From an uncultured Saprospiraceae bacterium (GTDB lineage Bacteria; Bacteroidota; Bacteroidia; Chitinophagales; Saprospiraceae), in NCBI GenBank assembly GCA_937921525.1, contig CAKZUM010000021.1, forward strand, positions 1-64,000: DNA of 64,000 bases, written 5' to 3'. The notes under the pieces are model-generated. The model saw nothing but the letters and a program-made list of their open reading frames with translations, ran no database searches and had not been told where the DNA came from. Within the stretch, counting starts at the first letter, position 1; every line of letters starts with the position of its first letter. The translations under genes were made by a program, and so were the position numbers. Shown here one piece after another: positions 10,113 through 19,605 of this stretch.

Positions 10113-11102
10113 TCACCTCTTATATAAGGTGTCCTTCGCAATCGCCCTTCCTGCACTAGCCACCCCTCTAGTAGCAGCAGTTGTTAATAAAGCGCCTGCT
10201 CGACCCATCCCAGAACCTGAAATAACCCAACTAGCCACAATAGGAATAGTGAGATACCCAGCGATCAGTACGAGTAAGAAGATCCAAGACCAAGTGGTTA
10301 GAATGACAGAATTGACCGAATCTTCTAAACCAAGCCCTCTAGTCCAAAAGCCGCCATTCTCCACAATGACTCGCCAAATTCGCACCGCCATTGCTTCAAA
10401 AATATTCCCAATGCCGAGCCATAGATGAACGCTGAGATAGCGACCTAACCAGCGCATATAATTAGATTCAAAGCCTGGGAACATACTTATACCAATAACT
10501 AGAGGACCACAGATATATAAGACGACCAGAATAAAAACTCGTAAAGCATTAATAATAATGAGGATCGCATGGGAGAGTCGAAAGAGAATTTCTTCAATAA
10601 AGCGCATTAATGCATAGTAGAATTTTTCCCCAACCCATTTAAAGACATTTAGACTTCCAGAAACGGCATCCGTTAATTCATCCACCAAACTCGCTTCCTC
10701 TTCTCCTTCCTCTGCATGAATATCTTCGATCCCTAGTAAGTTATCATCATTGTCTGTTTCCGGATCTAAATCTCTAGTTTTTAAAATATCTGTTACTCGA
10801 TATTCATCCGTAATCATTGCTTGACCTAGAGAAGTATTAACGGCCATGGCTATACCATCAATAACCAACATAAACTGTGGATAGAGCATTAGCACTAAAG
10901 CCAAGACAAAAGGACGCAAGACTTTTAGACTAAATAAATCTCCTCCACCAAGCATGGCATTATAAGCTAGCAATGCAGTATATAATAAAGCACCAATAGC
11001 GCCTATGGCTCGACCAACAATGACGACATCTGCTGCAATTAGAATCAAATCATTGCGAATGATCTCTAGTACTATTTGAATATTAAAAAAGCCATCTTCC
11101 AT
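10113..11102 (-). CDS. traJ: Conjugative transposon protein TraJ (VirB6-like polytopic membrane protein)
   Basis: Multiple TM helices; position between TraI-like genes and traK. Confidence 0.7.
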   Translation of the reverse strand: MEDGFFNIQIVLEIIRNDLILIAADVVIVGRAIGAIGALLYTALLAYNAMLGGGDLFSLKVLRPFVLALVLMLYPQFMLVIDGIAMAVNTSLGQAMITDEYRVTDILKTRDLDPETDNDDNLLGIEDIHAEEGEEEASLVDELTDAVSGSLNVFKWVGEKFYYALMRFIEEILFRLSHAILIIINALRVFILVVLYICGPLVIGISMFPGFESNYMRWLGRYLSVHLWLGIGNIFEAMAVRIWRVIVENGGFWTRGLGLEDSVNSVILTTWSWIFLLVLIAGYLTIPIVASWVISGSGMGRAGALLTTAATRGVASAGRAIAKDTLYKR

Positions 11103-11181
11103 GTGAGGTGATTGTTTAATTGTTCAATTGCCTGATTGCTTGATTGTCAATCAAGCAATCGAATAATCCGACCATCTTTTC

Positions 11182-11790
11182 CTATTCAAAAAGATTCGTA
11201 AATACTTCTAATTCTTTTTGCTGTCTTTTAATTGCATAGAGGTGTCTATTGGTTCGACGCACTGTGGCATACATGGAGCGCTTAATCCGTTTGGCTTCTT
11301 TCAAAGAATGCTTAATTAATTCAATTCGTCCCTTGTCATCAATGATCCCTTTGTTTTGTTGAGTCGCTAAATCGAATAATTCAAAAACCTGTTGCGCTTC
11401 CAAGAATAATTGTCCCAAAATCCAACGGTACTTCCACTTATCTGTAAAATCCTCCGCAGCATCTAATCTTTCTAAAGAGCGCATGTATAGTTTAATAATA
11501 TCCTTTTCTACTTCAATTAGTTCTTTGGTCATCTTTAGATTCTTCACGACCGCAGAGACTATATCACTAGCGACCTTAAAGAATTCTTGCACCTTTGAAA
11601 TCTTTTCAATAAAACCATTTTCTAATAAGGCTTTGATACCAGTAGACACAGATGCAGAGTAGGCTTCTGTGGCACTAGTCTTCGTATGCTCTGAATCTAT
11701 GACAACAGTTACTTGTGCTAGAGTTCTAGATGAAGTAGCCACACAAAGAAAAAGTATCAGTAATAGTATCAATAGGATTCGCTGTATCAT
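11182..11790 (-). CDS. TraI-like conjugal transfer protein, paralog 1
   Basis: Signal peptide; conserved KWKYRWILGQLFLEAQQVFELF and terminal LEVFTNLF shared with four downstream-numbered paralogs; TraI position. Confidence 0.6.
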   Translation of the reverse strand: MIQRILLILLLILFLCVATSSRTLAQVTVVIDSEHTKTSATEAYSASVSTGIKALLENGFIEKISKVQEFFKVASDIVSAVVKNLKMTKELIEVEKDIIKLYMRSLERLDAAEDFTDKWKYRWILGQLFLEAQQVFELFDLATQQNKGIIDDKGRIELIKHSLKEAKRIKRSMYATVRRTNRHLYAIKRQQKELEVFTNLFE

Positions 11791-11826
11791 AGATTAATTG
11801 ATTTACAGATATATGATCCAAAAGAC

Positions 11827-12486
11827 TTAACCAAATAGGTTATCAAAAACCTCTGCCTCTTTTTCTAACCTTCTATATTGATAAATCTCTCGATTGATTC
11901 GACGCAGTTGTAAGCGCATCGCACTTTTAATTTTCAATAAACCTCGATGTGTTTCTATTAGAAATTGAACCCTGCCACTATCGTCCAATGTCAAGGCATC
12001 CTCTTCAATCAATTGATTGAATAATTCAAAAGCTCCTGTTGCTTCTGTACTCAATGCTAATAGTATTTGTGCATGTTTCCATTTATCCAGAAAATCTAAA
12101 TCATCTACGCCATCCACATCGGTATCCACTGGCGTATTCAAAACCGCAATAGATTGAGCATAGAGCTGAAGAATATCTTGATGGGTATCAATAATTCGTT
12201 CCACCGTCCTCATATTCTGAATAACTGCCTTAACCGCAGTATGTGCTTTTTGAAAAAATCGCTGGACATTTCTAAAAGTCTTTACTAATGGTTCCGCCGT
12301 TTGCTTAATAAATTGAGACGCCTGCTGCACTACACTAGTGGTCCTACTTAACCAGCGACCTAAATAATCTGCAGTAGGCACTTGGGAAGTGGCCAGAGAG
12401 ATCGGCACTAGTTGAAAGAGTAGCATCAAACAAAGGGAACGTATTAAGCTTCTAGTAAATAGACTCATTATAGTAAGTAGACTCAT
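11827..12486 (-). CDS. TraI-like conjugal transfer protein, paralog 2 (Asp-rich loop)
   Basis: FLDKWKHAQILLALSTEATGAFELF core plus VDTDVDGVDDLDF insertion. Confidence 0.6.
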   Translation of the reverse strand: MSLLTIMSLFTRSLIRSLCLMLLFQLVPISLATSQVPTADYLGRWLSRTTSVVQQASQFIKQTAEPLVKTFRNVQRFFQKAHTAVKAVIQNMRTVERIIDTHQDILQLYAQSIAVLNTPVDTDVDGVDDLDFLDKWKHAQILLALSTEATGAFELFNQLIEEDALTLDDSGRVQFLIETHRGLLKIKSAMRLQLRRINREIYQYRRLEKEAEVFDNLFG

Positions 12487-12491
12487 TATTA

Positions 12492-13154
12492 TTAATTTTC
12501 AAAGAAAGCCTCGAAAGTTTGAATCTCTCGATCTAACTTTCGATACTGATAAATTTCCTTATTGATTCTTCGTAATTGTAAACGCATAGCCGCTTTAATC
12601 TTCCGCATATCCCGATACGTTTTCTCAATGAGCATAATGCGCCCTTTATCATTAATGGTCATGGCATCATCTTCGATAAGGGTTTCAAATAATTCAAAGA
12701 CACTGGCGGACTCTTTCACTAGTGCTAAGAGTATTTGTGCATGTTTCCATTTGTCCAAGAAATCATTGTCTTGATCTTCATTCAATGCGCTTAGAGACCG
12801 ATCATAGAGTTCTACAATATCGCGTTCCAGTTCTACAATCTTTTTGACCATCCTCATATTTTGAATAGCCCCATTGACAATGGTACTGGCTTTTCTAAAA
12901 AAATCCTGTACATCTTTAATGGTTTCCTGTAGCGGTTTTTCTCTTTCTAACAAGAATAGATGTGTTCCCTCCACAACACTATTAGTAGTATTGGGAGCTA
13001 ATAGTCCATTATCCATGACTGCACCAACTGGAATCTGTGTGAAGCCAGACACGCTGATTACTAGATAGAAGAGTAGGGTAGTGCCTCTTCTTCCAAGAGG
13101 ATTTATCTGTTTACTAAATGTAGATTTACTCTTCATCCCCAAACAATCTATCAA
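12492..13154 (-). CDS. TraI-like conjugal transfer protein, paralog 3
   Basis: DFLDKWKHAQILLALVKESASVFELF core and terminal FEAFFEN; shortened acidic loop. Confidence 0.6.
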   Translation of the reverse strand: MIDCLGMKSKSTFSKQINPLGRRGTTLLFYLVISVSGFTQIPVGAVMDNGLLAPNTTNSVVEGTHLFLLEREKPLQETIKDVQDFFRKASTIVNGAIQNMRMVKKIVELERDIVELYDRSLSALNEDQDNDFLDKWKHAQILLALVKESASVFELFETLIEDDAMTINDKGRIMLIEKTYRDMRKIKAAMRLQLRRINKEIYQYRKLDREIQTFEAFFEN

Positions 13155-13740
13155 AGACCTCCAATTCCTTTTTAGTCCTTTGAATTTCTGAAAACTCTTT
13201 ATTGATTCGTCTTACTGCCACACGCAAAGAGGTATACACTTTTCTAGCCTTTTTTAGACTATCTCTAACTAGGATGATTCGATTCTCATCATCCATTGTA
13301 CCCTGTTCCTGTATGGCAATATTGAATACATTAAAGAGATCGAGTGATTCCTTATAAACTTCATAGAGGATGATCCGATGTTTCCATTTTTCTTCAAAGC
13401 TTTCTGCTTGATCTAATTTCTGAATACTACTGCTAAATAGTTTATTGATCTTATTCTCCATTGCGATCAGATCATTGACCATTCCTAAGTTTTTCACGAC
13501 TATATTCACCTTCTGACTTGCCTGCTGAAAAAACTGCTGTACCTTAGATATTCGATCTTTCCAAGGAAGAATATCTTCTCGAATCGCCCTAGAAGCATTA
13601 GCGACTACTTTAGCAATTGCACCAATTGCATTATTGGCTACATCAATAACAGGAGAGGCAAGTATCTGTGCATTGGTGTTCGGCGCATACGCCACATTGA
13701 AAAACAAAATAAGTGCTGTTAAAAGGCATAGTCTTTTCAT
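13126..13740 (-). CDS. TraI-like conjugal transfer protein, paralog 4
   Basis: EEKWKHRIILYEVYKESLDLFNVF core, terminal LEVFDRLFG; overlaps the next paralog. Confidence 0.6.
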   Translation of the reverse strand: MKRLCLLTALILFFNVAYAPNTNAQILASPVIDVANNAIGAIAKVVANASRAIREDILPWKDRISKVQQFFQQASQKVNIVVKNLGMVNDLIAMENKINKLFSSSIQKLDQAESFEEKWKHRIILYEVYKESLDLFNVFNIAIQEQGTMDDENRIILVRDSLKKARKVYTSLRVAVRRINKEFSEIQRTKKELEVFDRLFGDEE

Positions 13741-13751
13741 CTAATCAATTT

Positions 13752-14393
13752 TTAAGAGCCAAAGAATTCGTCAAATATTTCCAGTTCTTTTCTAACTCGG
13801 CGATATTCATAAATCTCCCGATTGATTCTTCGTATTTGGGTCTTAATAGCCGACTTAATTTTAAAGCTATCATTATAGGCATCCTTGATTATGGTTAATC
13901 GACCTCGATCATCCATAATCATCGCATCCTCCTCGATTACATTTTTGAAAAGCTCAAAGACCCCATCTGCTTCCGCTGCAATTCCTAAGAGAATTTGTAT
14001 ATGCTTCCATTTATCTAAAAAATCTAGATCATCAATACCATCGCCATCTTCATCCAAAGGCTCGTTTAGTCGATTAATAGATTGGCTGACTAAGCGAGCT
14101 ATATCTTTTTCTTGTTCAATTAGCGCTTTTACCAGCTGTATATTTTTCACTACACCACTAACAATCGTAGAAGCCTTAGACATAAATTCCTGGAGCTCCT
14201 TGATGTTTTCCACCGCTAGAACTACTCGCTGATTAATAACCAAAGAAGCCTTTTGTACATCTTCTAAAATTTTACTCCACCCATTATGCTTTTTATCCCT
14301 TACAGGCACCTGCCCAGAAATAGTCGACAATGCCAGGAAAGAAAGCAACAGCAGAAATAGCAATCTTCTAATAGTGTTTATTTCAAAAAACAT
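13752..14393 (-). CDS. TraI-like conjugal transfer protein, paralog 5 (Asp-rich loop)
   Basis: DFLDKWKHIQILLGIAAEADGVFELF core plus LDEDGDGIDDLDF insertion. Confidence 0.6.
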   Translation of the reverse strand: MFFEINTIRRLLFLLLLSFLALSTISGQVPVRDKKHNGWSKILEDVQKASLVINQRVVLAVENIKELQEFMSKASTIVSGVVKNIQLVKALIEQEKDIARLVSQSINRLNEPLDEDGDGIDDLDFLDKWKHIQILLGIAAEADGVFELFKNVIEEDAMIMDDRGRLTIIKDAYNDSFKIKSAIKTQIRRINREIYEYRRVRKELEIFDEFFGS

Positions 14394-14449
14394 AGTTTTC
14401 CAGTTAAGCGTTTTACCTATTACTTTTTACTTCTTACCTATTACTTAGA

Positions 14450-15013
14450 TTAGGCACTAGACTCAATCCCCTTAAACACAATCGCCTTATAATTTTTATC
14501 ATTGCTAATTAGCGCATTTTGTACCTGCTCCTTGATATAGCGAATAAATTCTTGGGTATCTTTTGGTTTGACAGATGGATTCTCGCCTCGCAACACCTGA
14601 TGCACTCGAATAATCCCAATACCCACTACCGCCAAATCAATTTTAAATTTAGCATACTGGATTTGTCGCAAGAAAAAGGCTTTCTCCTGTCCAACATCAA
14701 ATACCGTTTCTAATTCTTCTTTAAAAGAGGATTGGTCTACTGGTTTTACCTCACTTATTAGATCTAGCCGAATCTCTTCATTGGTTTGAGCGAAATCTTT
14801 ACTAGCCTGTGTAAATTCCTGATAACTCGTATGGACCTCTTGAAAAGGCGTAGTCGTTTTCGTTTTCATCGCCTCCAAGTTTTCTAAGAGCGCATCTATA
14901 CCTTTTTCCTCAGCCTGGGCTATGGTCGCTTCTGTACGTTGCTGCTGACAAGCAAAGAACACACTATAAATAAGACATAGCACTGCCAGTATCCTTATGG
15001 GTAATTTCTTCAT
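14450..15013 (-). CDS. Lipoprotein of the transfer operon, unknown function
   Basis: Lipobox-like YSVFFACQQQ; located between TraG and the TraI-like cluster. Confidence 0.6.
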   Translation of the reverse strand: MKKLPIRILAVLCLIYSVFFACQQQRTEATIAQAEEKGIDALLENLEAMKTKTTTPFQEVHTSYQEFTQASKDFAQTNEEIRLDLISEVKPVDQSSFKEELETVFDVGQEKAFFLRQIQYAKFKIDLAVVGIGIIRVHQVLRGENPSVKPKDTQEFIRYIKEQVQNALISNDKNYKAIVFKGIESSA

Positions 15014-15083
15014 AATGATCTATTTTTTTGAAATGATAATCGTATTAATTGAGTGGTATCGAGTCGTCTAAGACTCTTAGTCT

Positions 15084-17477
15084 TTAGTCGTCTAAGTACT
15101 TAATAATCGCATACTCTAGATCTCCTGTTTCCTCCGCTATCGCATCTATTTCCACACTATCCGCAGCTTCTGTTGTAAACATGGCTGCTTCTTGTGGAGA
15201 GACTAAAACAGAATATACTTTCCCTGCACTCCCAAATCGAATATAGACATCTTTAAACCGCTCTCCAGTTCGAGGCACTTTATTAATGCTCATGACCTTT
15301 TTAGTCTCACTGGCTTGTAGTCCCAATAATTTAGCTAGTTCCTCAAAACGAGTCTGGTACTTGGTTTGATCGAGTAGTATTTGTATATCCGCATTATTTA
15401 AGATCGTATTCTTAACAAAAGGATTACCGACAATATCTTCTAGTTCTTGAGTGATAATACCAACAGCACCGTTGAACTTCCGCACCGTCTTATACAAATA
15501 TTTTAAAAAGTTCGCCATCCCTGTATTAGAAATAGCAGACCAAGCCTCTTCAATCAAAATGATCTTACGTACCTTTTTATGCTTCCTCATCTTGGCAATG
15601 AAGGCTTCCATAATAACCAAAGCTACCACAGGAAAGATCACCGAGTGATCTTTAATCTCGTCTAATTCAAATACACAGAAAGGTAAATCGGCAATAGAGA
15701 ACTCCTCTTTAGAATTGAGTAGATAATCATACTCGCCACCTTTATAATAAGGCTTCAAGACCATTTTAAAAGAAACGATGTCAAAATACTTTTTCTCATC
15801 CTCTCCGATCATTTGAGAAAATTCTCCTTGTACAAATTCATAAAAGGAATTGAAATTACTAGTCGCTTTCTGTGTTTGAATGTATTTATAGTAGGTCAGA
15901 ATACATTTACTTAAAATTGTGTATTCCTCTTTACTGGCTTCCTTACTTTCTCCTTTCCATAGGGTAAAGATCAAGGTCTTTAAAGATTCTTGCTCTTCGA
16001 GATTCTTAGATTCATTGGGTGCAACATAGAATGGGTTAAACGCCATTTTTGATTTAGCGGTATACTCAAAGTATTTACCATTCATGTAATTACAGAGCCG
16101 GCGATAAGAACCACCTACATCTATAATGGTAATATGGTATTGCTGCTCTAGTAACTGGCGCACCATATTATTAACAAAAAAGGATTTTCCAGAACCAGAA
16201 GGTCCTAATACAAACATATTTCGATTCGTGATTAAGCCCTTTTTCATGGGTAGATCCCACATATCAATCGTGATCGGAATTCCATAATCTCTTTCACTGA
16301 GTTTAATTCCATCAATTCCGGAATTTTTAGGATTAGTCTCAATCGGTATATACATCGTCGCTGTTTCTGAAAACTGGATTTGAAATTCACTTAAAGGGAT
16401 ATCTCCAGCATTCCCAGGGGTACAACCCCAAAAGACAGTGGCACAGTTAAAATTCCGTTGGGCAAAGCAATCCATTTTAGCCAGCGCATTATTCAACTCG
16501 TTTTCTGCTTTTTCTAATGCTTTCCCTTTACCCCAAAGCATTACATTCTGACTGACATAGACCGGATCTTTTCCATCCCGCAGTTGCACTGATAGGAATT
16601 CATCAAATTCATCTACTGCTTTTTCATTCTCTCGACTCTTAAAAGTCATAGACTTTAATTTCTCTCTACGCCGAGATAAGTCTTTTCCCATCTTATTGGG
16701 ATCATGTTTAACAATAATCGTGTTCACAATATGAGGGTAGGTAAAACCAATCCCAATAGAGTAGGAGTAGGACCGATCAAAGAAATCATCAATATTATTT
16801 TGACTATCTACTTCCAAAGGCATATCTACATCAGGCGCAATAGTATTATAAAGTACTACTTCATCGTCTCCAATTTTAATATGATCCTTTTCGACAAACA
16901 AATCTTTTAGGATGCGCTGATTACCGAGATTATAATATTCATTTAATAAGGTAACGAGTTGCCTGCCTTCCAACTGCTGAACGCCCAAGCCATTTCCATT
17001 AATAATGGTACTAGAAAGAATATGCTGAATTTTACGAACGACATTACTAAATTCAGGAATCCCATCTAATATATCCCGTTTGATGAGTCGACCCGTAACG
17101 AAGCTAGTCATCAAGTTAGAAACAAAGGTATCTGCAATAGGGACTTTGGTAATAATGATGTACGTCCGATGATTCAAAAATGGTCTGCCTTGAAAAACAG
17201 ATTCATAGGCATTGGATAGGAAAGTAGTACCTTGTTCCCCTCGATCATAATGCTTAGTAATAAAGTAATCTTGCTTGTGAAAGACATAGCCTTTTGGGAG
17301 TGCCTTAATGATTCTACTGAATAGTTCATACATGCCTTCCAATTGTTCTTCAGATAGACTATAGGCTTCTGGCATGTTTAATTCTAGCACCACAGAAATA
17401 GCCTGTGTCTTACTAATGGCAAAACCATTTTCTATTTTCCAAATAGGAATTCGTTCACTTAAATTGATGGTTCTCAT
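15084..17477 (-). CDS. traG: TraG-family conjugation ATPase (VirB4-like)
   Basis: Walker A GPSGSGKSFFVNN, Walker B-like KIILIEEAWSAI, TraG-family length (797 aa). Confidence 0.93.
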   Translation of the reverse strand: MRTINLSERIPIWKIENGFAISKTQAISVVLELNMPEAYSLSEEQLEGMYELFSRIIKALPKGYVFHKQDYFITKHYDRGEQGTTFLSNAYESVFQGRPFLNHRTYIIITKVPIADTFVSNLMTSFVTGRLIKRDILDGIPEFSNVVRKIQHILSSTIINGNGLGVQQLEGRQLVTLLNEYYNLGNQRILKDLFVEKDHIKIGDDEVVLYNTIAPDVDMPLEVDSQNNIDDFFDRSYSYSIGIGFTYPHIVNTIIVKHDPNKMGKDLSRRREKLKSMTFKSRENEKAVDEFDEFLSVQLRDGKDPVYVSQNVMLWGKGKALEKAENELNNALAKMDCFAQRNFNCATVFWGCTPGNAGDIPLSEFQIQFSETATMYIPIETNPKNSGIDGIKLSERDYGIPITIDMWDLPMKKGLITNRNMFVLGPSGSGKSFFVNNMVRQLLEQQYHITIIDVGGSYRRLCNYMNGKYFEYTAKSKMAFNPFYVAPNESKNLEEQESLKTLIFTLWKGESKEASKEEYTILSKCILTYYKYIQTQKATSNFNSFYEFVQGEFSQMIGEDEKKYFDIVSFKMVLKPYYKGGEYDYLLNSKEEFSIADLPFCVFELDEIKDHSVIFPVVALVIMEAFIAKMRKHKKVRKIILIEEAWSAISNTGMANFLKYLYKTVRKFNGAVGIITQELEDIVGNPFVKNTILNNADIQILLDQTKYQTRFEELAKLLGLQASETKKVMSINKVPRTGERFKDVYIRFGSAGKVYSVLVSPQEAAMFTTEAADSVEIDAIAEETGDLEYAIIKYLDD

Positions 17478-17482
17478 ATTGG

Positions 17483-17809
17483 TTATTTAGTAGTTGAGTG
17501 ATCTTCTCCTTCCTGCAGTAATTGCCGCTCTAATAAGGGAAAATCATTTCGAATATGTTTAGGTTGAAAGAGCTTCGCTATTAAGATCACTAATCCATAA
17601 TCCCCGTATTTTGTACCAATACGGTAAAGAGAAATATTGATTCCTAGACACAGGCCCATCCAGAAAATGACCATCAACCAGTTATTATTCATCGTACTCA
17701 TTGCTGCAAAAACAATACAGCAGATAAATACGACAATCATTAATCCGATGTAGGACATAGATAATCCTGCGTAGGATAGATCTTTGAGTTTGTAGGTTCG
17801 TTGTTTCAT
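17483..17809 (-). CDS. traF: TraF-like conjugal transfer protein (DUF4133-like)
   Basis: Small two-TM protein directly upstream of traG, RIGTKYGDYGL motif. Confidence 0.7.
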   Translation of the reverse strand: MKQRTYKLKDLSYAGLSMSYIGLMIVVFICCIVFAAMSTMNNNWLMVIFWMGLCLGINISLYRIGTKYGDYGLVILIAKLFQPKHIRNDFPLLERQLLQEGEDHSTTK

Positions 17810-17940
17810 GTTTCATGTTTCTTTGGTAAATGTAACTTTACTCGAAAACTCACAGATATAGGAAACTTGATATCGGTGTTTCCTATTCCAAGAGTTTTCA
17901 GAGTAAGTTATTAATAAGCGCATAATTTTCAGAATAAGGA

Positions 17941-18327
17941 TTATCCACCTATTCCAAAAAAGGACTGAATAACAGTAACGGCAACGATTAAAAAAATCGC
18001 AGAACCGAACCAACTAGCAGCAGTTGACATGACCTCTGGATCACCCATCTGCCACTTCATAAATACCCTCACAGCACCCAGTAAAGAGATGATTCCAGCC
18101 ATGATAAAAACAAGCGTCCTGATTGGATCGAAGTACTCCTCAATGCCTGTTGCAGCTTCTTCAATAGCGGCTTGACCATCGGCTAATTCGACTTGACCGA
18201 ACATAGAAAAGGTGCATAACATGGCAAATAAAATCAATACTGGTTTTGTTATTTTGCGAGTATATCGAATAGATATGTCACTCGGACTTGTCAAACCACT
18301 AAAATTGAACATAGATAATTTTCTCAT
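17941..18327 (-). CDS. traE: TraE-like protein (DUF4134-like, VirB2-like pilin candidate)
   Basis: IEEYFDPIRTLVFIMAGIISLLGAVRVFMKWQMGDPEVMSTAASWFGSAIFLIVAV is characteristic. Confidence 0.85.
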   Translation of the reverse strand: MRKLSMFNFSGLTSPSDISIRYTRKITKPVLILFAMLCTFSMFGQVELADGQAAIEEAATGIEEYFDPIRTLVFIMAGIISLLGAVRVFMKWQMGDPEVMSTAASWFGSAIFLIVAVTVIQSFFGIGG

Positions 18328-18483
18328 AATGAATTTCTGTTTAAATTAAAAATAGGATTCCTAATACCATCTGATAATGATCAGTTGATTTCTCTTTTGT
18401 TAGTGGTGTTAAAATCTAAATTAGTGGTGATGCAATATAGATATTACTATACCAGTGTTTTACTGGGTATGCCAGCATTATAA

Positions 18484-19182
18484 TTAGGTATACCCTTGAT
18501 AATCTTTCTTGAATAGCTGATTTAATTGATCTACTAAATTGCTATTTTCTAAAGAAGGAGAAAAATTATCAACCTGTAAAGGTGTTGTTGAAAGTGTACC
18601 TATTTCTTCTGTAAAATCCTCGTCTAGCATTTCAACAATATCTTCTAGCTCTTTGGTTAAGGTTTCTGCTTTTAAACGAGTTACCTTATTTTTCACTGTT
18701 ACATTATTATTATTAGAAGTGGTAGTTGTCTCTTCTTTTGATAGCGAAGAACCTGAAAAAATACGATGACGTATTGTCTCTTGTGTATCTTGCTCTTGCA
18801 CAGATTCCGAATCAGGTGATTTATTTGTCTTATCTAGATTTTCAATTGACGATGGCTGAGCTGTCAATTCAGCTATTGCAGAAAGAGGCGGTATATCTGG
18901 AATAGTAGATAAAGGCATAGCTGTAGTTATTAGTTTTTTGATATTAGAAATAGAACCGAAAATTTCTTTATTCGGAGTAACTATTTCCTTAGCGGTATTA
19001 TTAGTATCTAATTGCTCATTAGCTATCAGTGGAACCGTATTACAATCTAGTAGCTCTTGAATACCTGTAACTGCTCCAAAGGCTTCTTTAACGGCACATT
19101 CTAATTTCGATTTTTTTGATTGTACTCGCCATAAGACTAGGTAATAAAATATAGTTATCGTAATAGCACTATAAAGAATCAT
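18484..19182 (-). CDS. Hypothetical protein with N-terminal TM
   Basis: 232-aa ORF in the transfer operon; low-complexity middle. Confidence 0.55.
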   Translation of the reverse strand: MILYSAITITIFYYLVLWRVQSKKSKLECAVKEAFGAVTGIQELLDCNTVPLIANEQLDTNNTAKEIVTPNKEIFGSISNIKKLITTAMPLSTIPDIPPLSAIAELTAQPSSIENLDKTNKSPDSESVQEQDTQETIRHRIFSGSSLSKEETTTTSNNNNVTVKNKVTRLKAETLTKELEDIVEMLDEDFTEEIGTLSTTPLQVDNFSPSLENSNLVDQLNQLFKKDYQGYT

Positions 19183-19193
19183 AATATTAACAT

Positions 19194-19502
19194 CTATTGA
19201 TTGGGTAATTGCTCGTTTAATTTCTCTAGTAATTTTTCTTTGATCTTCGATTCATGTTTGATAATGAAAGAATCAATTACTTCATCAAGTAAATCTTGTG
19301 TAATAGGGACTTGGATAATTTCTCCATCTGGCATTTTACAATCTAAGATTCTAGATTTCAATAGAACATATCCGTCTTCAATTCCTATAACTCCTTCTTC
19401 TTTGAGTATTTCTTGATCCTCTTTATCGGATAAGCTAGGATTTATTTGATCAATCAAAGCTTTTATAAAGCTAAAAGAGGAAAGTATTTTTTTGAGACTC
19501 AT
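19194..19502 (-). CDS. Hypothetical protein of the transfer operon
   Basis: 102-aa ORF collinear with neighbours. Confidence 0.5.
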   Translation of the reverse strand: MSLKKILSSFSFIKALIDQINPSLSDKEDQEILKEEGVIGIEDGYVLLKSRILDCKMPDGEIIQVPITQDLLDEVIDSFIIKHESKIKEKLLEKLNEQLPNQ

Positions 19503-19605
19503 AAGTTGTTTTTAATTAAGTATTTCCCATTTAATATCTATAGTGTATACTAGTAAATAGTATTCAAATATTGGGATCGTAATTTGGATTAGAACTACTT
19601 CTTAT

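Noticed and set aside
14410-14450. Direct repeat TTACCTATTACTT before paralog 5
   Set aside because: Only two short AT-rich copies; no further structure.
17813-18013. Minus-strand ORF MVRFCDFFNRC (66 aa)
   Set aside because: Out-of-frame overlap with traE and the intergenic hairpin.
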